Shown: positions 16,933-25,753, counted from the stretch's first letter. The stretch: 64,000 nt of DNA from Lyngbya sp. PCC 8106 (GCF_000169095.1 NZ_AAVU01000032.1:1-64000), one strand, 5' to 3'. Notes: generated by a model not told the origin, from the sequence alone. Program-made: numbers and translations.

Positions 16933-18807
16933 ATGCCCTACAAACCCTTAGAAATATCAACACCAAAACCCGTATTATCTTGGGCAAATCATTCATTAGC
17001 CTCCCAAGAAACCCAAATGGCTAAAAATGTCGCTTCCCTACCTTTTGTGTTCAAACACGTGGCATTAATGCCCGATGTACACTTAGGAAAAGGCGCGTTA
17101 GTGGGGTCTGTCATTGCCACAAAAGATGCGATTATTCCCGCCGCAGTTGGGGTGGATATTGGTTGCTTCACCGGGGATACATTAGTTCCTCTAGCAGACG
17201 GCAAATCTTATCCCTTGGTCGAGTTAGCTTCCTGGCGGCGAGAGTTTGTGGTTTACTCCTGCACCGACACGGGTCGAATTGTAGCAGCTAAAGCGAGCGC
17301 TCGCTTGACTCGTCGCAATGCGCCATTAGTAAAAGTAGTTCTCGACAACGGTGCGGAAATTAAATGCACTCCCGACCATCAATTCATGTTGCGCGATGGT
17401 AGTTATCAAGAAGCAAAAGACTTAAAAAATGGTACGTCTTTAATGCCTTTTTACTCCAAAAAGGATAAGGATGGCTATACCTTAATTCAGCAGAATTATT
17501 CCGGTCGATACCAAAAAGCCCACTGGATGATTGCACGCTCTGGTTTGTTAGGTAAAATTCCTAAATTTCCCGGTCAAAGAACTGTGATTCATCAGAAGAA
17601 TTTTGACCCGGTTGATAACAGGCCAGAAAATTTGGAATTTATAAACAAGGAAATTGCCAATCGGATTTACCCTTTGGAAACCTGCGGCACCGAGGTTAAA
17701 AGTCCCATTGGATTACACAACCATCGGCGAAAAGAACACGGGTACAACCACAAAGTTGTCGGGGTAATTTTCCTATCAGAAAAACAAGATGTTTACTGTT
17801 TAACAGTACCGGAATATCACAACTTTGCTCTAACCGATGGAGTCTTCGTTCATAACTGCGGAATGTGTGCCGTGAAAATGCCGTTTTCGGGCGAACAATT
17901 AGAAGGAAAACTGAAGCAAATTCGTCTGGAAATTGAAGCAGCTATTCCAGTGGGGTTTAACGCCAATAAAGATATCGAAAAATCCGTTAGTAATTGGCAA
18001 GGTTGGCGACAGTTTAAAGACTTGCATTCAAAAGTACAGAATCTTGAATCAAAAGCATTAAAACAACTCGGTTCTCTAGGCGGAGGAAATCACTTTATAG
18101 AACTCTGTGTTGATAGTGAAAATTCCGTTTGGTTAATGTTGCATTCCGGTTCTCGTCATATTGGTAATATGCTTGCCCAACGTCATATTGACAGCGCCAA
18201 AGCGTTAGCAAAACTGGCAGAAACAAAGCTTCCTGACCCAGATTTAGCTTATTTTATTGCCGGAACTTCTGAATTTTCTGCTTATTGGCGAGATTTACAA
18301 TGGGCGCAAAATTACGCTCGTTATAACCGAGAAGTAATGATGGCAAGATTTAAACAAATTGTTGAACAAGCAATTGCGGGAGGAAAGCCAACAAAACCGC
18401 TTTTAGAAGTAAATTGTCATCATAATTATGCTGAAAAAGAAGTACATTTTGGGGAAGATGTTTATGTGACTCGTAAAGGTGCAGTCAGGGCGCAAGAAAA
18501 TGATTATGGAATTATTCCTGGTTCAATGGGTGCAAAATCTTTCATCGTTAAAGGGAAAGGAAATGCTGAAAGTTATTGTAGCTGTTCGCATGGTGCCGGA
18601 CGTCTAATGTCTCGAAATAAAGCTAAAAAACAGTTTACGGTTGATGATTTAGTTCAGCAAACTGCTGGAATTGAATGTCGAAAAGATCACGGGGTTTTAG
18701 ATGAGATTCCCGGTGCTTATAAACCCATTGAGGAAGTGATGAACCAACAATCTGATTTAGTAGAAATTGTTGCAACTTTGAGACAAGTTGTTTGTGTGAA
18801 GGGATAG
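16933..18807 (+). CDS. rtcB: RtcB RNA-splicing ligase, intein-interrupted
   Basis: A 624-codon frame encoding RtcB (about 393 residues after splicing) plus a 231-residue intein. RtcB joins RNA 2',3'-cyclic or 3'-phosphate ends to 5'-OH ends using GTP and Mn2+. The extein shows PDVHLGKGALVGSV, the metal-binding GVDIG-CGMCA (interrupted exactly before its Cys), LGSLGGGNHFIE, LMLHSGSRHIG and the guanylylation His in SHGAGRLMSRN. Ligase activity therefore depends on intein splicing. Upstream is a kinase and downstream a 2H-type gene, both on the plus strand. A terminator-like hairpin follows at 18832-18887. Confidence 0.95.
   Translation: MPYKPLEISTPKPVLSWANHSLASQETQMAKNVASLPFVFKHVALMPDVHLGKGALVGSVIATKDAIIPAAVGVDIGCFTGDTLVPLADGKSYPLVELASWRREFVVYSCTDTGRIVAAKASARLTRRNAPLVKVVLDNGAEIKCTPDHQFMLRDGSYQEAKDLKNGTSLMPFYSKKDKDGYTLIQQNYSGRYQKAHWMIARSGLLGKIPKFPGQRTVIHQKNFDPVDNRPENLEFINKEIANRIYPLETCGTEVKSPIGLHNHRRKEHGYNHKVVGVIFLSEKQDVYCLTVPEYHNFALTDGVFVHNCGMCAVKMPFSGEQLEGKLKQIRLEIEAAIPVGFNANKDIEKSVSNWQGWRQFKDLHSKVQNLESKALKQLGSLGGGNHFIELCVDSENSVWLMLHSGSRHIGNMLAQRHIDSAKALAKLAETKLPDPDLAYFIAGTSEFSAYWRDLQWAQNYARYNREVMMARFKQIVEQAIAGGKPTKPLLEVNCHHNYAEKEVHFGEDVYVTRKGAVRAQENDYGIIPGSMGAKSFIVKGKGNAESYCSCSHGAGRLMSRNKAKKQFTVDDLVQQTAGIECRKDHGVLDEIPGAYKPIEEVMNQQSDLVEIVATLRQVVCVKG
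17164..17856 (+). other. Intein in RtcB with degenerate HNH region
   Basis: The intein runs from Cys78 (CFTGDTLVPLADGKSYPL, block A) to His-Asn (GVFVHN, block G), with Cys as the +1 extein residue. Block B is seen in IKCTPDHQFML and block F in QDVYCLTVPEYHNFALTDG. The middle contains VIHQKNFDPVDNRPENLEF, which resembles an HNH-family homing endonuclease core (HH-D-N-NRPENLE) but with Gln in place of the second His, so the nuclease may be inactive. The terminal Cys, His-Asn and +1 Cys are all present, so splicing should work. The site is the active-site Mn-binding Cys, a highly conserved position. Confidence 0.93.
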
Positions 18808-18831
18808 TTGATCTTTCTTCACCCCCTGAAT

Positions 18832-18887
18832 ACTGTTGTCCTCATCTTTCTCCCGATAGCTGTCAAGACTGGGGACGACAGTTTTTT
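18832..18887 (+). terminator. Terminator-like hairpin after rtcB
   Basis: ACTGTTGTCC (18832-18841) can pair with GGACGACAGT (18873-18882), a 10-bp stem with one G-U-type mismatch, followed directly by TTTTTT. It would separate rtcB from the downstream 2H-like gene, at least partly. Confidence 0.6.
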
Positions 18888-18950
18888 GTGAATAATTTTT
18901 TGGTCATGGGTTAAGCTATTGTTAACACATTCTACAGTTTCTGACAAATA

Positions 18951-19730
18951 ATGTCTCAAGACTTAATTCCAAATTTTCCGAATGTTAGTTTGGTTGCTTT
19001 TTATGGAAAAAAATCTCCAGAATTTACGAAATTAATTCTAGAGTTACAGCAGTATCTATCCAAATTACTTCCGGGTATTTTTGAACGTTATGCGTTAGAG
19101 TCTATTCACGCCACACTTTTAGGGTGTGAAGGTGTAAAAACTGAACGGGGAATTTTGAGTCGGTGGTTTTTGGAAAGACGAGAAGAATCTCGGATAATTG
19201 ATTTTTTGGGTTTTCTTAACTCTATACAGAATTGTTCTCAACTTCCAATCAATATTCGGTTTGGTGGCTATCAATTTTCAGTAGACTATGGGTTTACCAG
19301 TCGTCATAAACATCCCTATGAACGATCTTTTTGCTTTCAAAATGAGATTGCTGTTTTGATGGGATGGCCGATGAAGGTCGAAACAATTATCATGGATATT
19401 GATAATCTACGTCGTTCGGCTGAGAACTATAATTTACTGCATAAATATCATGGAAATCCAGATAATATTGATAATGATTGTTATCTAAGAATTGGAATTT
19501 TAAACTCTACTATTTCAGCCGAAAAAAGTCAAGAAGTTGAGCAAAAAATCCAGGAATACTTGAGAATGCGATCGCCTTTAGAGTTGGCTCTCAGTTTAGA
19601 GGATTTGAGTTTTGTGCAGTATAATGATTATACCCTACCTTTGGCAACAACACAAGTCATTCCCCTCCAAGATGCCACCCCTAAAAAATTGGAAATACTT
19701 TATCCAATTGCTATTGAGAACAATACCTAA
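18951..19730 (+). CDS. 2H-phosphoesterase-like protein, one catalytic motif altered
   Basis: A 259-residue protein resembling the LigT/2H phosphoesterase superfamily, which opens 2',3'-cyclic phosphates or related bonds. The first HxT motif is clear (ESIHATLLG, about residues 60-68). The expected second motif would fall at NDCYLRIGILN (about 170-180), where the H and T positions read Y and R. Only half of the catalytic pair is therefore visible, so it may be a non-catalytic or divergent member. The gene follows rtcB by 143 bases but a terminator-like hairpin lies between. Its end overlaps the convergent amidohydrolase gene by 4 bases. Confidence 0.6.
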   Translation: MSQDLIPNFPNVSLVAFYGKKSPEFTKLILELQQYLSKLLPGIFERYALESIHATLLGCEGVKTERGILSRWFLERREESRIIDFLGFLNSIQNCSQLPINIRFGGYQFSVDYGFTSRHKHPYERSFCFQNEIAVLMGWPMKVETIIMDIDNLRRSAENYNLLHKYHGNPDNIDNDCYLRIGILNSTISAEKSQEVEQKIQEYLRMRSPLELALSLEDLSFVQYNDYTLPLATTQVIPLQDATPKKLEILYPIAIENNT

Positions 19731-20866
19731 TCTAACTTCTGAGCGTTGAAGTTGAAATACAGTCCTCTGGCATTTTCAGATAACATTCTTCGAGCAATAT
19801 CTTCCGCTTCACTAACAGTTAAATCTCCATCTTTAATACTTTCTTCGAGAACTTGTTTTAAGATTTCTCGTCCCCATTTTGCACCCAAATAATAGAGTTC
19901 AGGAATATTATGAGCATCAGAAGAATACATTAACTTTGTTGTCGGAGAAAGTTCGAGTAATTGTCGCAAAGTTGAACGCATCCCCATCACGCTTAAAAAC
20001 GGCACCGCTAAACCAAAATCCAGGTAAACTTGGGGATAAACTGAGGCGAGATATCCGGCTTCTCGGGTATAAGGATAAGACGCATGAAGTAAAATAATGG
20101 GAGCATCACGCCAACGTTTTTCTTCGAGTAAAGGACGCAACAGCACAGGATTTCCGACAAATAAATCTAGGTCTGGATCACCAAAACCTGTATGAAATTG
20201 CACAGGAAGTTTATGTTTAGCGGCGACTTCTAAGGCTTGAGTAATCAAAAAATCAATTAAGGGTTTATCCACTAAGCGAATCAGAGATTGATCGGCTGCC
20301 TTTTTGAGTAAAATAAAACGGGAACGCGCAAAATCAATCGGAGTGATTTGAATATCTAAACCTGTACGATAAGCCGCAATACTTTTCAAGGCAATGACTT
20401 CTTTAGGTGGTGGATCAATGGCTTGTAAAAACAGTTCTAAAAAAGTCTCAAACTTAGACGTTTGACTGAATATATTTTCGGCTAACTCCTCTAATCTTAA
20501 AATTTTTTGGGTGGGAATAAATTGTTGATGCCATGTCCAGGGTAAAATTTTGTCTGCTAAAAATCCACCATCGAGGAATAAGGCTTCTAAATTAGCAGCG
20601 TTTAAACAATGTTGAGTGAGTTTTTCTAAACCTAAATTCTGACGACAAGTTAAAATAGCGGTTTCTGTGGGTTCACAGTCTAAGAGTTGAGCAATATCAC
20701 GAATACTGCGTCGATAAAACAAACTATGACGTGCATGATGCTCGAGAATATCGGGATCATATCCTTCTGTAAATGCAGCCACATAGGGCAAGTTTAAAGA
20801 CGATTCTGCCGTTAATAAATTGTGAGCGTGATGGTCAATGACGGGGATATCCCAAAGATTCATCAT
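19727..20866 (-). CDS. Amidohydrolase (FluG N-terminal-like)
   Basis: A TIM-barrel amidohydrolase of about 379 residues from ATG 20866; a TTG six codons earlier is the only longer option. The metal-binding HAH is in PVIDHHAHNLL, a second His in LPVQFHTGFGDPD, a third in IILLHASYPYTREAGY and the catalytic Asp in MYSSDAHNIPELYYLGA. The glutamine-synthetase-like gene lies immediately upstream on the same strand. Fungal FluG is a fusion of exactly these two domains, so the pair looks like a split FluG. Substrate is unknown; a role in amide or gamma-glutamyl metabolism is inference. Confidence 0.85.
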   Translation of the reverse strand: MMNLWDIPVIDHHAHNLLTAESSLNLPYVAAFTEGYDPDILEHHARHSLFYRRSIRDIAQLLDCEPTETAILTCRQNLGLEKLTQHCLNAANLEALFLDGGFLADKILPWTWHQQFIPTQKILRLEELAENIFSQTSKFETFLELFLQAIDPPPKEVIALKSIAAYRTGLDIQITPIDFARSRFILLKKAADQSLIRLVDKPLIDFLITQALEVAAKHKLPVQFHTGFGDPDLDLFVGNPVLLRPLLEEKRWRDAPIILLHASYPYTREAGYLASVYPQVYLDFGLAVPFLSVMGMRSTLRQLLELSPTTKLMYSSDAHNIPELYYLGAKWGREILKQVLEESIKDGDLTVSEAEDIARRMLSENARGLYFNFNAQKLD

Positions 20867-20955
20867 GGCAAATTTCAGGGTCAAAGTTTAAAGGAAGGAG
20901 GTGTTGTTTGATATCCTCCCTATTCTAAGATACTCTTGATTCGGGAAAATTGTTG

Positions 20956-22284
20956 CTAGTAGCGATCAATTAATAACTTAACTTCTTGTTCAAGTTGCCA
21001 ATCTTTCATGGCATTCCACTCCGCTTGACGAACAGCTAAATAAGCCGCCGCCAAATCTGAACCCAAAGCCTCAATTAACACTTGATTATGCTGCAATTTT
21101 TGGATGGCTTCCCCTAAATTTCTGGGTAAACGATAGATTCCTCGTTCATTCCGTTCAGATTCGCTTAAAGTCGCAGGATCAACGGTTACAGGTTCGGGTA
21201 ATTCCAATTTGTGACGCACTCCATCTAATCCCGCAGCAATGATACCCGAAAGAGCAATATAAGGATTAGCCGTCGCATCCACGGTTTTAAATTCTAGGTG
21301 AGTTGGACTAGGGAGTTCGGGGTTTTGGGGAACTCGAATGGCGGCTTCTCGGTTATCATATCCCCAACAGCAAAATGCACCACTCCAGGTTTGAGGTTGA
21401 ATACGTCGATAGGAATTTGGACTCGGAGTTGTTAATGCCATTAATGCGTCTAGATGCTTGAGTAAGCCAGCTACAAAATGACGCGCTAGGGGGGAAAGTT
21501 TTCCGGTTTTATCGGGTAATAAATTGTTTTCTCCTTGCCACAAACTCAGATGCAAATGAGCGCCACTTCCGGCTTGATTGGGGAAGATTTTAGGTAAAAA
21601 AGAGGCATAAAGATCATGTTTTCGGGCGATGGCTTTGACAGTTTCTCGAAAGATAATCTGCTGATCGGCGGCGATCGCTGCATCAGTGTACAATATAGAT
21701 ATTTCTTGTTGTCCGGGGCCAGATTCAGGATAATATTGTTCTACAGAAATTCCTTGAGCAATTAAGGCTTCAGCAATTTCATCAATCGTTTGTTGTTGTA
21801 AGTCCATTGATGAAGTTGTTGCAAAAACAGTGTCATCTGCGGGAACAATTTCACCGGATAATGATTTGAGTAAATAAAATTCATTCTCAAAAGCGGCTTT
21901 GATTTCTAACCCCAGATCTGTCGCTGTGGCGATCGCTCGTTGGAGACAATCACGGGGACAAAAGGACCAAGGTTGTCCATCTTTGACCATATTTCCCATG
22001 ACCCGAGCGTGACCTGTGGCATAGGGTATAATCGTTAGGGTATTCCAATCGGGTACAAGGCGAATTTCTCCGACAGGCCCGAGTCCGACTCCAGAAACAG
22101 GCGCATCAAACATGACGGGAATGGCTTGTTGAGCAGCAGAAATACCAACACCATAAGTAGAATAGGTTCGGAGTCGATTACGATGAACAGCTTTCGCTCG
22201 AATGATGTTGGCGTTATCGCACCACAGAATCCGAATAAAGCGCACCGCAGCTTGGTCAAGAGTGGAAAGAACGCGATCTTGCAT
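20956..22284 (-). CDS. Glutamine-synthetase-like ligase (FluG C-terminal-like)
   Basis: About 442 residues from ATG 22284 (a TTG would add 11 residues). It has glutamine synthetase family landmarks: VRFIRILWCDNANIIRAKAV at the N-terminal beta-grasp, metal-binding glutamates in AAFENEFYLL, GSGAHLHLSLW, PSPNSYRRI for ATP/substrate binding and EFKTVDATANPYIAL at the end. It is smaller and more divergent than GlnA, so gamma-glutamyl-amine ligase activity (PuuA/FluG-like) is likelier than housekeeping glutamine synthesis. It is paired with the amidohydrolase 89 bases downstream. Confidence 0.88.
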   Translation of the reverse strand: MQDRVLSTLDQAAVRFIRILWCDNANIIRAKAVHRNRLRTYSTYGVGISAAQQAIPVMFDAPVSGVGLGPVGEIRLVPDWNTLTIIPYATGHARVMGNMVKDGQPWSFCPRDCLQRAIATATDLGLEIKAAFENEFYLLKSLSGEIVPADDTVFATTSSMDLQQQTIDEIAEALIAQGISVEQYYPESGPGQQEISILYTDAAIAADQQIIFRETVKAIARKHDLYASFLPKIFPNQAGSGAHLHLSLWQGENNLLPDKTGKLSPLARHFVAGLLKHLDALMALTTPSPNSYRRIQPQTWSGAFCCWGYDNREAAIRVPQNPELPSPTHLEFKTVDATANPYIALSGIIAAGLDGVRHKLELPEPVTVDPATLSESERNERGIYRLPRNLGEAIQKLQHNQVLIEALGSDLAAAYLAVRQAEWNAMKDWQLEQEVKLLIDRY

Positions 22285-22357
22285 CTGTTTTCTCGTAGTA
22301 GGTTGGAATGTCAACAAGTACCGCAGTCTTTGAGCAAACGGTCTTCAAATGAGATAG

Positions 22358-22363
22358 TATAAT
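22358..22363 (+). promoter_or_regulatory. Candidate -10 box for rpmF
   Basis: A perfect TATAAT lies 34 bases before the rpmF start. No good -35 is seen at 16-18 bases spacing, so the call rests on the -10 alone. Confidence 0.4.
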
Positions 22364-22397
22364 AGTTTGTCTTGTAACAATAATTTGAGTAATTCTC

Positions 22398-22577
22398 ATG
22401 GCGGTTCCCAAGAAGAAAAAGTCCAGATCTAAGCGTGATATGCGGAAAGCGCATTGGAAGCGCAAAGCATCAGTAGAAGCTGAAAAAGCCCTTTCTTTGG
22501 GGAAATCAATTCTGACTGGTCGTTCTAAGAGCTTTGTCTATCCGAGTGACGAAGAAGAAGAAGACGACGAAGAATAA
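22398..22577 (+). CDS. rpmF: 50S ribosomal protein L32
   Basis: A 59-residue protein beginning MAVPKKKKSRSKRDMRKAHW, the characteristic start of cyanobacterial and plastid L32, followed by a basic middle, then FVYPSDEEEEDDEE, the acidic tail seen in cyanobacterial members. It lacks the CxxC zinc knuckle of some bacterial L32 proteins, as usual here. L32 belongs to the large ribosomal subunit. The gene is divergent from the glutamine-synthetase-like gene and followed by a hairpin terminator. It is short but the family match is unambiguous. Confidence 0.95.
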   Translation: MAVPKKKKSRSKRDMRKAHWKRKASVEAEKALSLGKSILTGRSKSFVYPSDEEEEDDEE

Positions 22578-22599
22578 GGCTATTGTACTGCTAGACGTA

Positions 22600-22634
22600 G
22601 GGGTTGGCAGCATTTGCCAGCCTCATTTGCTTTT
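22600..22634 (+). terminator. Terminator-like hairpin after rpmF
   Basis: GGGGTTGGCA and TGCCAGCCTC form a stem with a short loop 23 bases past the stop, followed by a modest T-rich stretch. It lies between the convergent rpmF and queA genes and may serve both. Confidence 0.55.
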
Positions 22635-22653
22635 GATCTAACATTCGCCGTCT

Positions 22654-23769
22654 TTAAGAAATTCGGGCTTCAGGCAAAATTAACATTCCATCCCCAAAGG
22701 AATAAAAACGATAGGGATGAGTAAAGCCTTCCGCACTTTGAGCGATCGCATCTTGGTACAAGTCTAACAGTCGTGGACGACCAATGAAAGCGGCAACTAG
22801 CATCATTAAGCTAGACCGGGGAAGGTGAAAATTAGTAATTAATCCATCAATCACCTGAAATTGATAACCGGGATAGATAAAAGCATCTGTTTTTCCACGG
22901 TAGGAAGTGAGTTTACCCTCAGCCATCGCTACTCCTTCCAAGGTTCGGACTACAGTAGTTCCGACTGCTATCACTCGCCCCCCATTGGCTTTTGTTTTTT
23001 GGATTTGTTCTACCGTTTCTGGGGAGACTTCGATCCATTCCGCGTGCATTTGATGAGTGGTAATATCTTGGACTTCTACTGGACGAAACGTTCCAACTCC
23101 GACGTGTAAGGTGACAAACGCTTTGTTAATTCCCTGATGGTGTAAGCGTTCAAAAAGTTCTTCAGTAAAGTGTAAACCCGCTGTGGGTGCTGCAACAGCC
23201 CCTGGACGTTGGGCATAAATTGTTTGATATTGTTGCGGAAAAGCTTGCGATTGGTTAACGTAGGGGGGGAAGGGTATATGACCAAACTGATCTAATTGTT
23301 CAATTAAAGATTGTCCTTGAGGAAGATAAAACTGTAATAACCGTCCACCTGTGGTTTCATCTGTGTCTACAACAATCGCACTCAAAGGTTGTAGAATAGA
23401 ATCAGGAGCTGGGTGAAGCGGTTCAAACTCAATTTTAACACCGGGTTTGAAATATTTTCCAGGTTTAACTAAAGCTAACCAACAATTAGGTTTTTGTTCT
23501 TCAAGCAATAGGATTTCAACAGAACCCCCACTCGATTTGTGACCGTAAAGACGAGCGGGAATGACCTGAGTATTATTGAAAACCAATAAGTCATCTGACT
23601 TCAGCCAATGGGGAAGATCCCGAAAAACACGGTGATGGTGAGAAGTGAGTGAGTCAATGACCAATAAACGGGATTGATCTCGAGGAACCACCGGATTTTG
23701 GGCGATTCGTTCCTCAGGAAGTTCGTAGTCATAACCTTCTGTCGTCCAATCGAGTCTGTCTGTTTCCAT
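22654..23769 (-). CDS. queA: S-adenosylmethionine:tRNA ribosyltransferase-isomerase
   Basis: A 371-residue cytosolic enzyme that transfers and isomerises the ribosyl group of S-adenosylmethionine onto preQ1-modified tRNA to give epoxyqueuosine. Family hallmarks are present: YDYELPEERIAQNPVVPRDQ, VFNNTQVIPARLYG, PGAVAAPTAGLHFTEELFE, LHVGVGTFRPV, GTTVVRTLEG and ITNFHLPRSSLMMLVAAF. Length is slightly above the usual 340-360. No other queuosine genes are nearby. It converges with rpmF. Confidence 0.96.
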   Translation of the reverse strand: METDRLDWTTEGYDYELPEERIAQNPVVPRDQSRLLVIDSLTSHHHRVFRDLPHWLKSDDLLVFNNTQVIPARLYGHKSSGGSVEILLLEEQKPNCWLALVKPGKYFKPGVKIEFEPLHPAPDSILQPLSAIVVDTDETTGGRLLQFYLPQGQSLIEQLDQFGHIPFPPYVNQSQAFPQQYQTIYAQRPGAVAAPTAGLHFTEELFERLHHQGINKAFVTLHVGVGTFRPVEVQDITTHQMHAEWIEVSPETVEQIQKTKANGGRVIAVGTTVVRTLEGVAMAEGKLTSYRGKTDAFIYPGYQFQVIDGLITNFHLPRSSLMMLVAAFIGRPRLLDLYQDAIAQSAEGFTHPYRFYSFGDGMLILPEARIS

Positions 23770-24006
23770 AGTGTTAGGAAGTCGGTCGAAAATTTGTTAC
23801 CCCATTCAAAATCACTTTGGGTAGGATCCCCCATCTTAAATCGGGTGCTTTTCCCCTGGCAAGAATAAGTTAATCTTGCGACCATATAAGTATAAAGCAG
23901 TAATAACGATAGAAGCACAGAACCCGCCCTGTTTGCTCCGAATTGTAGCTCTTGGAAAACCAAGTCAAGCGATTAAATGGCGGGTGGATTATGCGGGAGA
24001 AGATTG

Positions 24007-24396
24007 ATGGAATACCTTTACTACATTGCCAATACCAGCCTGACCCTGAGAGTTGTGGATCATTTATGTAATCATACTCAACTCCCTGTTCGGCTAGTTA
24101 CAGTAATCCACCAAATTGATGGATGGATTGTCAAAGTCAAAATGAGTCAGTCTCTAACGGCTAAACAGCATGGAGATTTTAGAGCGTTTATGAGTGAGTT
24201 GGGAATCCCTTACGAACCCAATATTCGCATTAAAATGGCATTGTGGGGCTTAGAAACCGGACAGTCTCCCTTGAGTGTGATGCGTCGCTATCAAGTGGCT
24301 GTGGTGTCTCATGGCAAACCGAATCGAGAAGATATTGAAGCTTTCCGAACTCAGTTTGTTCAAGGTCTAGGTTATTGTCCTGAAGCTCTGGCTTAG
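24007..24396 (+). CDS. Conserved cyanobacterial hypothetical protein
   Basis: A 129-residue protein from ATG 24007, chosen because GGGAGA lies about 8 bases upstream; an upstream in-frame start (23977) has no such site. The sequence starts MEYLYYIANTSLTLRVVDHL and ends GLGYCPEALA, with no signal peptide, membrane segment or recognisable catalytic motif. It appears small, soluble and compact. I cannot name the family. It stands alone between queA (divergent) and the YraN-family gene (convergent). Confidence 0.7.
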   Translation: MEYLYYIANTSLTLRVVDHLCNHTQLPVRLVTVIHQIDGWIVKVKMSQSLTAKQHGDFRAFMSELGIPYEPNIRIKMALWGLETGQSPLSVMRRYQVAVVSHGKPNREDIEAFRTQFVQGLGYCPEALA

Positions 24397-24432
24397 GGCT
24401 GTTGTTCAGTACAGTTTCCACTTGGGCAGTCG

Positions 24433-24963
24433 CTAGCTGTCATCTCCAAATGCTGATTGAATATAGTTTTGAATGATAAGTTGATAGCCTCTAAATTCTA
24501 TAGGTTGGCTGAGAGTTAGGGTTGGAAATGATGGCTTCTGAGCCATTGTTTTAGAATCAGAGTTAAAATTAAAAGCTAAAGAGCGATCGCATCGAACTAA
24601 AGCGACATCAAACCGACACGGGGAGTCAGCAAGTTCGGGGTGGTCGCTTAAAAATATTTGTGCTGATTTAATCAGTTTTGTTTGTTTGCTTGGGGTAATG
24701 GCTAAAAGACCATCCGAATCCCAATTGCGTTTGCTGCGGGTTTTCACTTCTACAAAAATCACAGTTGAGTCTAATTTTGATTGGACTTTTGGATCTTTGA
24801 CTTCTCGCGCAATTAAGTCAATTTCTCCCCACCGACAGCGATACTGATGAAAGAGGATCTCCCAACCTTGTTGTTTTAACCAGGCTTGTACGAGTTGTTC
24901 TCCCAAAGTCCCAATTTTTTGAGATTGGCTAGAAGAATTACGGCTCGAAAAGGGAATAGTCAC
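24433..24963 (-). CDS. UPF0102/YraN family nuclease-fold protein
   Basis: A 176-residue protein with the YraN/UPF0102 core: IGTLGEQLVQAWLKQQGWEI at the start, CRWGEIDLIARE with the conserved acidic residues, and VIFVEVKTRSKRNWDS completing a PD-(D/E)XK-like nuclease fold (D, E and K of DLI and EVK). The FDVALV strand follows. Function is unproven; a DNA-processing role is assumed from the fold. The C-terminal 35 residues, with HPE and AFNFNSD segments, are longer than in many homologues. Convergent with the preceding hypothetical gene. Confidence 0.9.
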   Translation of the reverse strand: MTIPFSSRNSSSQSQKIGTLGEQLVQAWLKQQGWEILFHQYRCRWGEIDLIAREVKDPKVQSKLDSTVIFVEVKTRSKRNWDSDGLLAITPSKQTKLIKSAQIFLSDHPELADSPCRFDVALVRCDRSLAFNFNSDSKTMAQKPSFPTLTLSQPIEFRGYQLIIQNYIQSAFGDDS

Positions 24964-25055
24964 GGTAGGATAAAGGTTGACTTCAAATTTGTTGGTTTAC
25001 TTGATTAATAGTGATGGGACTCTTACCTCGAAAGAGTTGGGATATCAATAGTAAT

Positions 25056-25547
25056 ATGTTCTCACGATTTCAAAGGATTAGTTTAGCGATTCTCGTTGGA
25101 CTTTGGCTGATTCTAACTGGAATGACGGCTCAAAGTGCAGAGGCGGAAAACTACGAGAAGCAAACCCTGATAGAGGCTGATTTTTCTGGACAGGTTCTCA
25201 CAGACTCTGAGTTTGACTTTGCTAACCTACGAGACAGCAACTTCAGTCATAGTAACTTGCGGGGTGTAAGTTTGTTTGGCGCGAAGCTACAACGAACCAA
25301 TTTTGAAGCGGCGGATCTCAGCTATGCCACTTTAGATACTGCTCGCTTAAATAGAGCAAACCTCACTAACGCTATTCTTGAAGGGGCTTTTGCCTATAAT
25401 ACTGATTTTTCTGATGCGATGATCGCCGGGGCTGATTTCACCGATGTTTTATTGCGTCGAGATATGCAAGAAAAGCTTTGTGCCTTGGCTGAGGGAACTA
25501 ACCCAGTGACGGGGCGTGATACTCGCGATACGCTCTATTGTCAGTAA
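25056..25547 (+). CDS. Exported pentapeptide-repeat protein
   Basis: I choose ATG 25056 (163 residues); an upstream start at 25011 would spoil the signal peptide. Residues about 8-32 form a signal sequence (ISLAILVGLWLILTGMTAQSAEA). The mature part carries A(D/N)LxX pentapeptide repeats: IEADFSGQVL, FANLRDSNFSHSNLRGVSLF, AADLSYATLDTARLNRANL. The C-terminus has a conserved tail with two cysteines (EKLCALAEGTNPVTGRDTRD, TLYC). This matches thylakoid-lumen pentapeptide proteins of cyanobacteria and chloroplasts. Function unknown. A terminator follows at 25595. Confidence 0.88.
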   Translation: MFSRFQRISLAILVGLWLILTGMTAQSAEAENYEKQTLIEADFSGQVLTDSEFDFANLRDSNFSHSNLRGVSLFGAKLQRTNFEAADLSYATLDTARLNRANLTNAILEGAFAYNTDFSDAMIAGADFTDVLLRRDMQEKLCALAEGTNPVTGRDTRDTLYCQ

Positions 25548-25594
25548 ATGGCGCTGGCGAGCCTCGAAAGCTTCTAGATTTAAGTTCAATGCTT

Positions 25595-25627
25595 CACCCT
25601 TGCTGATGGCGGGGTGTCTTTTTTTTC
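25595..25627 (+). terminator. Intrinsic terminator after the pentapeptide gene
   Basis: CACCC (25595-25599) pairs with GGGTG (25612-25616), followed by TCTTTTTTTT. The stem is short but the T-run is strong. Confidence 0.6.
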
Positions 25628-25753
25628 GTTCTGTGGCTCGGACTCTGCGGTTAATAGTAAACTTTCCTGATAAAAATAGATTTCCTGTGATACAATCATT
25701 TGTCGAATCTTAAACTTAAGAATTAGTTGCATTAACAGCTTAAGTCTATGTAC

